Part shown: positions 1 to 12,694 of the stretch, in pieces
Layout: each line of letters begins with the position of its first letter
Position numbering within the stretch: position 1 is the first letter of the stretch
DNA from: Aphelenchoides besseyi
Taxonomy: Eukaryota > Nematoda > Chromadorea > Rhabditida > Aphelenchoididae
DNA: 64,000 bases
Assembly: GCA_024699855.1 (NCBI GenBank)
Contig: JAMPIQ010000001.1
Location: forward strand, 16,430,001-16,494,000
Direction: 5' to 3'
The notes under the pieces: model-generated
Databases searched by the model: none
What the model saw: only the letters and a program-made list of their open reading frames with translations
Told to the model about the DNA's origin: nothing
Position numbers and translations under genes: made by a program

Positions 1-3000
1 CACGTTGGGGTAGACGAGACTGGAAGCTTAATAGCAACTGAAAGCCGAGAACGTTGAAACTCAATTACAAGTCTCCATATCTTTCTACTCGTCAATCCCA
101 TTATGAATTAGAAATTCTGTTTCTAACACTTGCATTTAAAGATTGAGAGTTGTGAATGAATTAGAAACTGAAACAGTGTCAGTAAACATTCAATTGATAT
201 CAGATCCTTGTTTGTAACCAAAGCAATCTTTTCATCAATAAACACCAGCAAATTTAATTACACGTAAGCATCAGTGTGTTAACCACTAGTTGTTCTCGAC
301 TGATTGTTTGTAGAACTTTTAAGGTTCTTGAATTCAACGCGCACTTCGTGGTCGACATCTGTAATGCCATTGGATTGCTGTGATAACAAAGAAGAAGTGG
401 ACAGTGTGCAGAAGAAACGCGCTGTTTTTGATGACAACGGTGAGAAATAATTCGTTTTATTTGGTAATAAACGTCCACTGAACTAGTAATTAGAACGTTA
501 GAATAAGCGAACTTGACTTTGTTTGATCGTCAGAGTGAATTGACAGCTTGTTCAGCAGAATTGCAAAATGATTCGTTTTTTTCAGTCCCCGTTGTCATTA
601 AGATAACAAACTGAAAATTTTGGGACCAAAACTTACGACACAAAATGAAAGCACTTTCAATTATTTTTGGAGGTCGGTTTGTGAAATCAGTTTGAGTGGA
701 AGCAGCGGAGAGAAACGGTCGTGTCTTATTCCGCTGTAGAGCGGCAAATGTGAAGCGCGCAAAACACGATTGTTTGGCCGATGCATTTGGTTTCTTGATC
801 GTCTGGATGTTGTAAAATAATTGCCGTTGATTTCAGATCGAACTGCTTGGATGATAGTTTCCAGGTGGCTGGCTATCATTTGATCAAGTCCATCAATTGA
901 GTTTGAGCACATTGAGCACAGGGATGCAATTGGATGTAAGTTTAGGAGTTTGAAACTTCATCTCCAAGCTGTGGTTCCAGTGCTTGTATTTGTACATTGA
1001 TTTACACACTTCATTTCAGTTTGTGGAACGACCGAACACTTTTCCATTGAACAAAAAAAATGATGTTGAAAGCAAGAACTCATTTTCACCTAAGCCTGGT
1101 TGGATAGCGTTTCAATAGCAAGATTGTTTTGGGAAGGTGCGTGGAGATTACAACTTTCTTTGAGACCAACAACACTGGGAATATAGTGTTTCCAAAACAA
1201 AAATACGACCATTGAATAAATGAGATTGAAGTCAAGTTGCAGTTGTTGAATCGAAGTTGTAAGTTTGCATTGGATGATCGTTTGTATTCGTTAGGATTTT
1301 AGCTGTTTGGAATGAGGTCATACGCTTTCAATTACCTCAAGAAACTAAAAGGTGAGCATCACTTTCTGACATCTTGTAGAATTTGATTTTCAGGTTCACT
1401 GGTGCATTCGCAGTGCGTTAAAATTTGCTGCAAGAACTGATCTTCTGTAAATGCATAAATCATTGTTTGATTCGCTTGGAACTCAAAAGTTGATGGTTCT
1501 CAAGTTGAAGGTAAAAATGAGCTACGAGTTTAGTTAATTTTTGGTTTAGTTGAATTTTCTTTGACTTAAGAAGTTTGAGCATAAGACAGACAAGACACCG
1601 AGTAGCGACGGTATCTGATTACAGTGAGACACGAAGGAGAGATTACTGACAAAAACCAGATTTTGTTGTGCGTTTGAATAAACGAGTTTGTAACCAGAAC
1701 TTTTGATTTGGTTTACTGGTTGATTCATGACTTGCAGTTGAAATCAATCGGTGATGAAATTGTATCGTCGACTATTCACAATCTCTATGAAGGTAACTTG
1801 TTAGTCCCTGTGAATTATGTTGTATTCATTAAAGGACTTAGCAGCATACGACTGAAACAACGACTTATAATCGTCTAACCTGGCTTACCTTTTCTTTCTC
1901 TTCGGTTGGTTCAACTTTAGTGAAATAATCGATTGCGACGGGTGGAGTGCAAGTCACTGATGGAAGACAATCAGTACAGAGATCATGATCTGTGACGAAT
2001 AAGCACAAGAAAAGCAAATAGAATCAACGGCGGGAACAACGACGGATGAATTAATCGAAACTGAACGCAAGACAGCGTCTCCGCTAACCCCAATCAAGTG
2101 CTCGCATACTCACCCCGCCAAAATACCTAAGGACAAGCTGTTTTTCCAATGGTTAACGCAGTCCGTAAACGATGCTGGTAGAAAAGCCACTTGGTTATGA
2201 AGCTCGCTACTTGCGCTGCTGCAAAAGGTTCCATAGGTTTTCGTGAATAGTGAACGTAAAGGTTGGCAGAATCAAGGATTCGTTTCTTAGAAGTATTTTT
2301 AATGGTCTCCGACATTCGTATCGTGAAGAAACTGATCGAACAAACAAGAATACGCTTTTTGACCGTGAACCAAAATCCCCAGTTTTATTGAATGTTTCAG
2401 TTTACTTTTTTTTCGAATTTCAACCTTACAGTAACGGTGGTTAACTTTCTTTTTCATAAATGTCACAAGTTTTGATTTGCTTTTGCTTGAGCGATCAGTT
2501 TGATCAACGAGCAAGACTTAATTGATCGAGAAGTTGGTTGTTGTTGTGGTTAACTGTTGGTGTTCCGTCAACTGCACAGTAATTTTACTCATCACTTAAC
2601 CCCCCGCAATTCTTCATCGTCATTTTTTGTGACCCGAAAAGACGCGCAAATTTTCTTTCAGTCTCTAGCCTTTCGCTTTGCGTCAATCTTTTTTCACGCG
2701 CTTTCTATTCGATGGCATTTTTGAGCAATGAAATCGAGTTTTCCGAAGACGTGTGGAGTGAGTTTTTATTTTCGAGAAACAGTGTCTGTCATTTACTATT
2801 GGTGTTATTTCCGGACTTTTTGATCATGTGCTTCCGTCATTGGACAGGTGCATGGTCGGCGAGTGGGACGACGCGAGACGGCAGTTCAAACAAAAAACTG
2901 TTCGATATTCATCGCATAATTGGAAAATCGAGGTTGTGGATTCCATCAGTATTTTTATGACCTAATTGACATTGCACAGCTCAAGGTCTTATGAGTTGAA

Positions 3001-4651
3001 AGTGGATTTGCGTTGCGTTGTAATCACGTGTTGATGTTTTGTTTGTATGCGGTGTCCTGATGAAAAATCAACCCGATTGTTTCGTTTGACTCATTCGCGC
3101 TTCTGATGCACTCGAACAGAACGGGGGAAGAAGAAACGAGTTTGCGTTCAAGAAAAAGTTGTGCAATCGATTCGCGACCAATTTCGTGCAGTTAATCTTT
3201 TCTGAAGTTTGTAGTCGTCAACAAGCATTGAAATTTGCTTACCGGAATCGAATTCGATAAGAAACCTCGCAGTTGATCGTCGCGAATTGTTTTCGTTCGT
3301 TCAACTGGTGAGTCAATTGGCGTAATTTGAATACAATCATCGTGATTCTCGATGGTTGACGTCAACTGGAAACGAGAGGAGCGGCTTTTCGACTTCCGTT
3401 TTGTAAAATTTTTGGATTACAATCGGCGAATCGTTTCTGTTGACTGCAGACGAGAAACTCTGGTGCTCGTGTCTTTGTCGAATTTCTGCGATTGAAATGA
3501 ACGAAAAGTTACGTGGGTATTTCGTAAAAGTAGAGGGTCGAAAGTCGTTAATCTCGTCGAAAATTTACAAGCAATTTTGCACTTTCGTCCAATCTCTATT
3601 TGTCCATTGTCGGCTGGTTACCGGTCGATTTTCGTCGACAAAATGTTGGCGCTCAAAAACCAAATTCACAGTTTCGGGAAAAAAGAAAACAAGCCGATTT
3701 GGTCAAAAATCATCGTGCGGCGAATTACCGTTGGTCGGTCCGAACAGCATAGCGATGACATAATCAGCTGAAGCTGACTGGTGCGCGTTTGTCGTTGAAA
3801 GAGTTAAAGCGGGGTCTTGTTATTAAACAGAGAGAGAGAGAAAAGTACGAACTTTGCTGCACATTCTCAACGCACACAATCAGGTTTCCTTTCTGTGCTG
3901 TTGCGTCTCCACAAACGTCTTTTCGCTCAATCGAAAAATTCTTCGGTGTGGGTTTCTTTTTTATCGATGTTATGGATTTCGGATCCCCCAACATTATCAT
4001 CATTCGGGCGTCACGGATATCAAAAAAAGAAATCGATTCGTCTTTTCCGTTTTAGCCATCGATTGTTTATCAACGTGGACTCGTGATTATAAGGACGCAA
4101 ACTTTCCATTCTCTTCAGCACTCGCGGTTCCTTGCGTATTTTATGTTTGGAAAACGTTTCGATCGACCATCGTCTTCTTCAGTTGTTTTTTTGTTGTTTG
4201 ACCGCCGATGTCTGGGTTTGCGAAAATCGTATTTTCGCTCATAAATCCGTTCCGGTTTTTTCCAAGCAAATTTTTTTCTCCACCGTCTCATTTTTTTGCC
4301 CGAAAATTCCCATCGATTCGACCTTCTGCGGTTTTTGCCAAAAGTTTACAATTGGACGTTTGAGCGTCTTGTTTGTTCCAAAAAATTTGTGGTGTTTGTT
4401 TCCCCCTCCGGGTCCCCGCGGTCTCATCATCTCAATCGTTTTTCCCCTTCGCGTTCAACCACACGTCCGCTTTTCGTTTCTCTCGCTTGCGATCGCAGCG
4501 AACGCGTCTCGCCAATTTCCATCCGCGATTTGAACTGAATGGGCTGTTGGTTGGTGTCGGGACCGCGTTCTTTTTTTTTGCTTTCATTTCTTGACGCGCG
4601 TGTGTTTCATTAACGTCTAATTGGCAAATTTTAGGGTTCTCGGCCTATTCG
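1..4651. other. No confident gene; AT-rich noncoding with two possible exons
   Basis: I see no protein family here. Two stretches look exon-like on the plus strand but cannot be assembled into a gene. One is an open frame from about 2020 to a TGA at 2198-2200, ending in a KDKLFFQWLT-like segment. The other is an ATG at 2712 followed after 16 codons by a possible donor, with a possible acceptor near 2848. The stretch from 3400 to 4630 is pyrimidine-rich with poor coding character, and probably includes the ELL promoter and 5' UTR. Confidence 0.5.
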
Positions 4652-7600
4652 ATGAAAAGTTCGAGTCCGTGGAATGAAGGGCCGTCGCAACAAAATGCGT
4701 CGCCCCAACTACCGGGCCCGTCAAACGTCCAAATCGCGGCGTTGATGCCCGAAGGACCGAAGAAACGCCGGGCCGCGTTGTTGAGGCTAACCGATGAGTG
4801 CCAAGCCGCGATTCGCGAGGCCATCAAGCACAAACGACGAGTCAATTTGAAGGTCAATGATAAGGTTTGAAATTTGTGGCTTTTATTTTCCATTCTATTT
4901 TTTAGACCATGACAATCGTCGTAGAGAACGGCACGTCAACGCCCGCCAAGTTCACGTGCTCGGAACAGCGTTTGCCCGGCGCCGTCGATTCGATCTGCCA
5001 CGACGCGTCTGGAGCGTTCCGTTCGGTGGCGTCAATTGGCAACAAATTCGTGGTCAACCCCACAGAACGCACGTTTTCGGAAACGCGCGAAAAGATGCAA
5101 AAATTGGCCGAAGAAGAACAACGCAAATCGGCGCAGAAGATCGATTTCGTGTAAGTCAACATTTTTTCTTTGCATTCTTTTTGTTGTTTCAGGAACACAA
5201 AACCGACGGCCACGAAACGTCCGTTTTTGAAAACGGCGTTCACGTCGAACAAAACGTCGGCAATCAAACCGTTTGCGTCCAAGCCAACGATTTCGTCTTC
5301 ACAGACGTCAACACCCAAATCGACGGCCGCGGTTCATGCATCAACGGCGTTTGCACCAACACGCAAATCCCACGATTTGATGCCGATTCCCACTAGGAAA
5401 CCGCTGGCCGCTCCGAGCTTCTCGTCTCCGTCGCCTAAATGTGCACGTGAAAGCGAGAAACCAGCACCACCGATTCGCAAGCCGATCGAACAAACGAAAT
5501 CGACCAATTCAACAAAATCCATCGACTCAACAAAATCGGTCGATGCAAAAAAACCGATCGAAACCTCCCCGCCGTTAAAGAAACCGCGAATGGTAGCGGA
5601 ATTGCGTACCAACAATGGAAAGGAGATGAAAGTCGCAAAGCCACCGCCGTTGATGTCCTTACAATTAGAAAAGACTAAGATCAACGAACCGCGGAAGAAC
5701 CAATCGCTTGTATCGGCTCCAAAACCGGAAAAGTCAACCACTCCGACACCTCAACAATTGCCTATCAAGTCGATGCAGCAATACGAGCGTGATTATCCGC
5801 CAATCACCGACACAAAACAAGCAATACACTATCACGAGACGTTTGAGGTAAGGAACCGAAGGTATGGACTTTCGACTTGTCGGATTCCAGAAAGATTATC
5901 CGATTTATCGCCGATGTCACGAGCGAATTAGCCGAGTCTCCAACGAGTTTAATGACTTGAAACAACGTTTGGATCGAACTGTTGCGGGATCAACGGAACA
6001 ATCGGCCGTAAGTTTTGAAGTTTTCTTTGTTTATTGAGCATTCAATCAAAAGTTTTCATAATATCGAAAAGTGATGTGTAGGTACCGGTAAGGAAAACGA
6101 AACACGCGATGATCATTAGCGTTAAATCAATTGCAAGGCGACGCAGCGTTAAGTCATGTCGAGAATAAGAGCACAACAAGTCGATAAGGGTGGGGAAAAA
6201 AACGGCCAATGCTGTAGCGGCCACAGCGCCCATCAAAGCGATAAAAAGCGCCAAATGAGGAACCAGTTCGGCCACAGCCAATGTGATCAAAACAATCGAA
6301 AATCGGGCCGTGTAGATGAGTTGATTGTGTTTTTCGGGTGCACACTTTCGGGTTATCCACTTCTCAACGCGCTCCAACGGAACGAAGAATTGAATCGGAT
6401 AGGAAATTAAAACACACAAGACGAACATGATTTTGATTATTTGATAGAATCTAAATACCAATATCTGTTTTAAAGAATGGTTATATACTTACGGATCTTC
6501 TGGAAGATTCAGTGTTACCGCGTCCTTAACGTCGTTTCCAACGGCCATGTAACCGAAAAAACCAACGATCGTAAAGACCGTTAGAACAACTAAACAGGCG
6601 CGATGCAAGACTCCGTTCCAACTAACGAATTCTTTGGGATTGAGCATCTTATTTTCGATGGGCATTATCTGAAAACAAAGATTCGAAAACCTTTCTTTGA
6701 CTTACCACTGGCACACCTTCAAATGCGAACATCACGGTACAGAAGAAAAGAGGCAAATCGCCGAGTTCGCCAAATTTGACCAAAGAACTTCGAGGTCGGA
6801 GATTGGTAAAGAAGAAGTAAACGACGATTCCAATCGCGCAGAAGTAAACGATATTTGCTGCCATTGAGAAGGGTGCCAGTTTGCTTAAACGGCGAATCGA
6901 ACAGATTGCCATGACGGGTACGCAAATCAAAAGCATCCAAATTCCTTTTTGCATCTCCCAATCAAAGTTCTTGGCAAAAAACTAAAATGCAATCCGTGGG
7001 TTTTTGATTTTTTATTCCTCTTTACATCTTGAAGATTATCAGCCATGAAAACAAAATACACGCAGCAACAACCAAGTTGTCCGAGAAAGATGTTCACATT
7101 CACTGCGTATCTAAAACTCGAAATCTTAAAATCGATTACGACGCTTTTGATTACTTGAAAGCATAACCGTAACGTCGTATCCATGGTGGTCCCGATTCAA
7201 CCGCACCACGCATAATATTTGCATAGTCAATGGTCCGTTGACCGTTTCTAAAATTTCCATTAGACAAATGAATCGCTTTTGGAAGTTACTTTGCGCGAAC
7301 AAAATCGGCAGCAAAAACAACCATACGCATACAATAGAGATTGACAGCGGCGATTATCACTAGTAAAATTAAACCCATCTGTAAACTTTAAGTTTGTGCT
7401 TTTAATTTAAGAAGCATTTACGTATAAACCGGAATGTTTGAATGCCAACGGAAGGGTTAAAACACCGGTCCCCAGCATTGCTTTGACGAGATGCATTGTG
7501 GCTTGTCCGGATGTCAAAAGATTCACATTTTGTGGTGAATCCAACGACAGGTGATTGTCCGTTGAGTTATAACCGGGCTGAAGGTCGAAGCGAACGTACG

Positions 7601-8296
7601 CTTCGCCTTCAGTGCAATGAGGCTGTGATTCATCCTTGAAAACACATGAAAAGCATAACAACAAAAACTTACTCTGTCGGTTTCCGTTTTAATAGGCAAC
7701 TCGGGACTTTTTTCCATTTTTCATTCCACCGTCTGAAACATATGATTCTCAAAAATCGTTATCGACGTGAACGGAGATGACGCGCACTGATGAGACCCGT
7801 TGATAAGTGAAACGACGTGGAAAAAATTAAAAGACGTGCGGTTAGAATCGATATTTATATAAACAAGAAGGGGAGACGAGAGAACGAGAGCACCACAGGC
7901 GAGACTCTTTTTCTCGACGTGCGTGGAAGAAAAGGAGAGAAAACAAAAAATTTCGGGTTTCTGTTCGTGCGGTTGCGACGCACGAAAAAGCGGACACGCA
8001 CGCACCTGCGCGGAAAGTTTCCGGTGCACTTTGATTGATTACTTAATTTGGTTGTTTTTCAGATTATTCGTCGAATCGAAGAGTCGTACGATCGTTACAA
8101 AGCGGACCACAACTACGCTGAGAATCGTCGTCGTCACGCCGAACTCCACTCCAAACTGATCGTTTTGAAGCGTCGATTGACAGCGTACGAACAACAATCT
8201 CAACTGTTCACACCGCCTTCATCGTCTTCATCGACCACAACTCCAGCAACTCCAAATTCAAGCACTCAAGAAATCTACGCGTATTCACTATCTTAG
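4652..8296 (+). CDS. ELL: RNA polymerase II elongation factor ELL, occludin/ELL C-terminal domain
   Basis: Exons 4652-4864, 4906-5150, 5193-5847, 5891-6007 and 8063-8296 join in phase to about 487 residues. ELL proteins suppress Pol II pausing in the nucleus as part of super/little elongation complexes. The first two exons resemble the ELL N-terminal domain (segments such as RLTDECQAAIREAIKHKRR and ETREKMQKLAEEEQRKSA). The third exon is Lys/Ser/Thr/Pro-rich and low complexity. The last exons carry the occludin/ELL domain: YPPITDTKQ, then KDYPIYRRCHERISRV, then RRIEESYDRYKAD and LHSKLIVLKRRLTAYEQQ. The winged-helix region of vertebrate ELL is not visible. A TTTTAG at 4633 lies just before the chosen ATG and may be a trans-splice acceptor; the frame is open back to it. 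The last intron (6008-8062, 2,055 bp) contains a whole gene on the other strand. Confidence 0.85.
6042..7717 (-). CDS. SLC36-type proton-coupled amino-acid transporter, nested in the ELL intron
   Basis: Eight exons on the minus strand (7717-7673, 7634-7422, 7378-7290, 7247-7155, 7110-7026, 6981-6706, 6668-6493, 6450-6042) join in phase to 461 residues, a normal length for the amino acid/auxin permease superfamily. The N-terminus has the family hallmark HLVKAMLGTGVLTLPLAFK in the first membrane segment. About ten further hydrophobic segments follow, including FFCTVMFAFEGVPV and, near the end, LITLAVAELVPHLALFIALMGA. Family knowledge: these carriers move small neutral amino acids with protons across lysosomal or plasma membranes; the substrate here is inferred only. 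The start was chosen because it gives a short hydrophilic N-terminus joined in phase to exon 2. A minus-strand AATAAA lies at 6035-6030, only about 22 bases inside the host intron from the ELL donor at 6008, so the nested gene nearly fills that intron. Confidence 0.88.
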
Positions 8297-10393
8297 TCAA
8301 ACATTTACGGTGTGTTCATATCCCTGTTCCGTCTTTGTGTACGAGTCCCCTTCAAATGAAACAGTTTTTGCTCAAAATCATTCTTGTCACTCTTTTCGCT
8401 ACACGGTAGTCCAAATTTCCTAGTGCTCAATTTTTAACTTTTTTGTGATTGTTAACTATAGTTTAAAACGGGAAAAAAGTCAAAAAATCGAAAAAAATTG
8501 CCAAATACTCAAAACATTCATTTCGCATCCTATTTTCTCATTTATTTTCTACCTACCGGGTTTTTGTTGCTCATTTTACTTCCATTTAATCACATGTTAT
8601 CCCAATTCATTATCCGATTCGGGTTTAGATCCTACGGTTAGCATCTTTTTCCCGAACTGTTGTGATTGTTGTTTTAAAGCAAAAAAACTTTAACGTTGTT
8701 AGATGGAAGACTCGAATTGCTGTTTGTGAAATTGGTTAAGCACTCAAATTATTCGAACAACAACGAGGTTCTTGACAAATCGGTTCTCTCAGTCGAACTG
8801 TTGGCCAATAACTAAACTAAGATGTTAGTAAATGTATTGGTGATTAACAAAACGAAGATTGTTCGTTGTTGAGCTCGTTTTTACTTCGATTGTTGTCCGC
8901 AAAATCAAATGTTTTTGTCTTTTGGTCTCACGAAGAAATACGGTAATTTTTGTTTTACGTTGAAAGTCTTGAATCCCGGAAATACGAAGAGAATCCGATA
9001 ATGAGGAGCCTGTGGAAAAAACGTTGAAGCGAATTTCCGAGTAATCGGCCAACGACAATTGGCCCAATTGCAAAGATGCGCGACACAAATTTGATGACGA
9101 CTGGGGCGTGAAGGGCCAATCAAAAAGCCATGGTGGTCGACACAAATTGGCTTCATGTGTTTGATTAGAAATGCCTAAATGTGTTTATTTCGTTGTTTGA
9201 ATCAGTTTTTGAACATAAGCAGTTTCGTGAAAAAAGTGAGCGGTATACGAATCGACAACCGAAAAGAGATCGTGTTCTTAGTTTCCGAGATTGTTGTCGC
9301 GATCCATCCCTTCCTGTTCTTTGTGATCGACTCCTGTTATAAAATCAACAAGCGTTGTGTTTGTTGTTAATAGGCCACGAAGTAGAATGGTTGACAAGTT
9401 CTTAGATAGTTCTTGATCAACCATTTCGTACTTTCTTTTTGTGTGGGCGAAAAGAACTTATGGGTGGAACGATAGTGCAGACAATTGAATAAACGGAAGC
9501 GCCGTTATGTTGTTGCTTGATCGAAAAACAACCTTCAAATTGGTTTCTTAGTGATAACTCAAAATCTCGTTGATCTTTCGTGTTGTCGATGCGAATGTGA
9601 GAGAGAAAGTTTGTTCAGACTCAAAAATTGGAAATCCGGCTTCTCGAACTTTTGCTGTAGTACTTGACGAAGAGGAAGAAGAACCGAAAAGACGAATAAA
9701 CCGGAGAACTGAAATTTAATTTGAAATTTAGCCGAAAAACGCCGTCCGCCAACGCACTTCGGAACGTTCGGTAAGATGGAGAAACGAATATTCGAAAGAC
9801 GCTGTGAACTATGAAACAGAAGTGAAAAGAGTACCTTCTCAGTTGGCTTGTCAATTTTCGTGTTTCGATCTCTTCGTCATCATCGCCTATTCACTGTCGA
9901 ACTCAAAGATTAGCTCGTTTTAAGTGTTTACTCAATGGTGCTGTTTGTTTGTGGGAGCAATTAAATTACAAACACAATTTGGGATTATGTTTTTGCGTCA
10001 TACAGAAATCAAAACATTCAACCGTCGACCAATTGTCATTTAAATTTAATTACAGAGAGAAATTATGACTTACAAATTTGCACTTCAGTTTTTCATTCAG
10101 ACGACATTTCTCTTCCGTCTATACCTGAACCATCTCTTAAATTGCTACTTCCTTATCGTTCAAATGACGAGGTAACACGATTTCTATTTACGCAAACGCT
10201 TTTTTTCGATCCGCCTTTCGTTTCCGTTTGTGCCAATTCGCGAATGTCCGCAATTTTTAATCATGCTAATTAGGTGTAGATGTTGTTTTGGGGCGTTTGC
10301 GGATTTCTTTTTGTGCACGTTCATTGTTCTCAATTCGCTTCTTCAACCACAAGAGTTTTTCATTGGGGACACAAATTTTTGTCGAATTTGCAG
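8297..10393. other. Intergenic, no recognised gene
   Basis: ELL 3' UTR, then about 2 kb of AT-rich sequence. Open frames on both strands, for example minus 8825-9145, are short, have no recognisable family and lack a convincing exon chain. Confidence 0.5.
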
Positions 10394-10701
10394 GAACTGG
10401 TTTCGATTCTAATGATCAACTTCTGAGTACTCATTTCGCGTTTTCAGTTCCTTCTCCTAAAGAAACTTTGGTATCAAAACGAAAAGAAGAACGTACTTCA
10501 CGCCTTTTTCTCAACACACCCGAAATCGACGGACCGGAAAACTTAATTGATATGGAAAGCCACTCAGTTGTCCGGGCATCTTCTTTCCAACGTTCGAAAT
10601 CATCGTGCATTAAGTGCAAGAAAGTCGTTTTTACTATCTCCAGACATGGTTTTGTGTGCCAACGATGTGAACACTGCGGTCGCTTACAACTTGAAAACTA
10701 A
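10394..10701 (+). CDS. 3' exon of a small protein with a CxxC zinc-ribbon-like tail (5' part not found)
   Basis: A TTTGCAG acceptor at 10393 is followed by 102 open codons to TAA. Codon use is like that of neighbouring real genes. The C-terminus has CIKCKK, thirteen intervening residues, then CQRCEHCG, a spacing that could bind one zinc ion as in zinc-ribbon or C1-like fingers. The preceding part is polar and Ser/Arg/Lys-rich (SRLFLNTPEIDGPENL, SSFQRSKSS). A second possible acceptor (TTTTCAG at 10447) would shorten the exon without changing frame. No upstream exon or start codon could be assigned. I do not recognise the family. Confidence 0.4.
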
Positions 10702-12694
10702 TCATCTTGTGAAGTTGAGTGGTCAGTCGGATTTGATGTCGAAAGTCGAGGACCGTCAAAATTGAGATTCTCGTTTTTTCCACATTCTAACATAAAGTTC
10801 AGTTCCCCCACTTTCTCCCGAATCGACTGTATTCATTGACTCATCAGCACGAAAAGATTGTCGTCGTGATAACGATTTTTGTTCCATTGGATTTCGGTTC
10901 GCTTCCAAACTTCATTTGTTTTTCTGTTCTTTCACGCTTCTTCTTCTTCCAGTTTCGCCTGTGCGAGAAGATCTCATTTCCGTTGGTGTGGAGAAGGAAT
11001 GATTTTCGAAAGTTGTGAATAGACCAACTTTATTGGCCCACCCACTCGATGGCTGTTTTGCATGAAAATCTCGTTGGCTATCTATTTGCGGTAAATTGAA
11101 ATTTGAAGGTCAATTAAAATTCAGAGAACGGCAACCGCCTCGACTCTAAACAGCTCCCTTGGGCTCGTTTCCATTTCGCGCAACAGCTTCTGCGTGTCGT
11201 GGTTTTCGTTCGCATTGTGGCACGAAATTCGTTGGTGTGAAATTTGAGGGTCTGATGATGACAAGTGAGTGAATTGTTGACATGATGCGAAGTTTGGTGA
11301 CCGCAATGACAACCCAAGATTCTTGGTTGTTGCTCATCGACTGACACCATTGTGTTTTTCATTCGTAAACTTGGTTTTATAGTCAAAATGGAAATTAGGG
11401 CAACAATCCAAATTTGTTTGTTGTCTCCATAGCAAAAAGCTCGTCGTTTTGTTTTTATGGTCAGTACGTAAACACGAAACTAACCGTCGAATATAATCTC
11501 ATTTCGCGGATCGCCTAGTTTGCTTTTCTATTCATTGGCATTTCCGTTCGATTGTCGCGATTGATCTACGGCAAATTTGGAACCGATCATAGCTCATGGC
11601 TGTGGTGAACTTGACAGGTCTCGAAGATCAAAACGCTAACGGATTCGGCTTTTGCGTCATTGGGACGAAGAGGGGGAGTTTCGATTTCAGTCATTGGTTT
11701 AATTTTGGATCGTGATTACGTGCCAATTATCTACGTAATTGTTGAAGTTTCACGTTCATTTCCCAACTCCCTTAATTGATATTGTCGGTGGTGGAAGAGT
11801 TATGACCCGAAATTTGTGTTCTGATCACTTGTTGTTTCGAAAAGGTTTTGACTGTCGACGTTTGTTTTTTATCGAACACACGACCCAAACAGTTGCCAAG
11901 AAAAATTTGTTCGCGTTTGACGGGCGGCAACTCAAAAAGCAGATCGCAGAAGAAGGTCGATATGATCAGGAGAATTCGAGGACCCAGCAATTAGTTGTGT
12001 GAAGAAATATGTGTGTTTGTTTGGGGTGTGATTCGAAATCCAATCCGTCAGAAAATATCCGATTTGATGAGCAATTAGTCTTTGAATTGCTTTTCGTTGA
12101 AATTTGATCGACCGTTTTTGAACTGTTGAATGACCAACTTGTTTCGAGATTTGACGTCCAGACTCTTAACTAACTACTTTTCTCTGATCATTGGAAGCTA
12201 AAAACTTTACTCTTGAACATTATTCATTCTTTCTACCGCATAGAGGGAAGTTGACCAGACAGGAACAAACTTTCTCTTATTCCTCATTTTTTTCACCTTC
12301 CGACGTTCTCCCAACCATACGGAGGTTTTCCCCAGAGAGCGATTTGTCAATGAGAACAAAATGAACCGTATGGATGTGTTACGAGAGTACGTGGGAAATC
12401 GACGTCCCATAACATTCGACCCTCCTGTCCGACGCTTCAGCTCGTTTTCAGCAAAAACATCGAATGTCCATTTCTATAGTCGGGAATATGTACTGATGTA
12501 CACTTCGACTCGTGTTTGAATTTTTACGGTAATTGGAATGTTCATGTTTTCAATTTGGGCTGATTAACATCTGTCCCAAGCAACTAAACATTTATCCTCG
12601 ACCTTTACAGTCGCACGTGTTTTTTGAAGCATGTAATTAGTTTTGTCTTCAACTTGTTTTCAGATTTTTGGTGCTCATCGATCTCACGACTTAA
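10702..12694. other. Intergenic, probable GPCR promoter
   Basis: No recognisable coding exons. A TTTTCAG at 12656-12662, 32 bases before the GPCR ATG, could be a 5' UTR or spliced-leader acceptor. Confidence 0.45.

Noticed and set aside
2712..2960. Plus-strand frame from 2712 as an upstream ELL exon
   Set aside because: Its translation does not resemble the ELL N-terminus and no splice chain to 4634 keeps phase convincingly.
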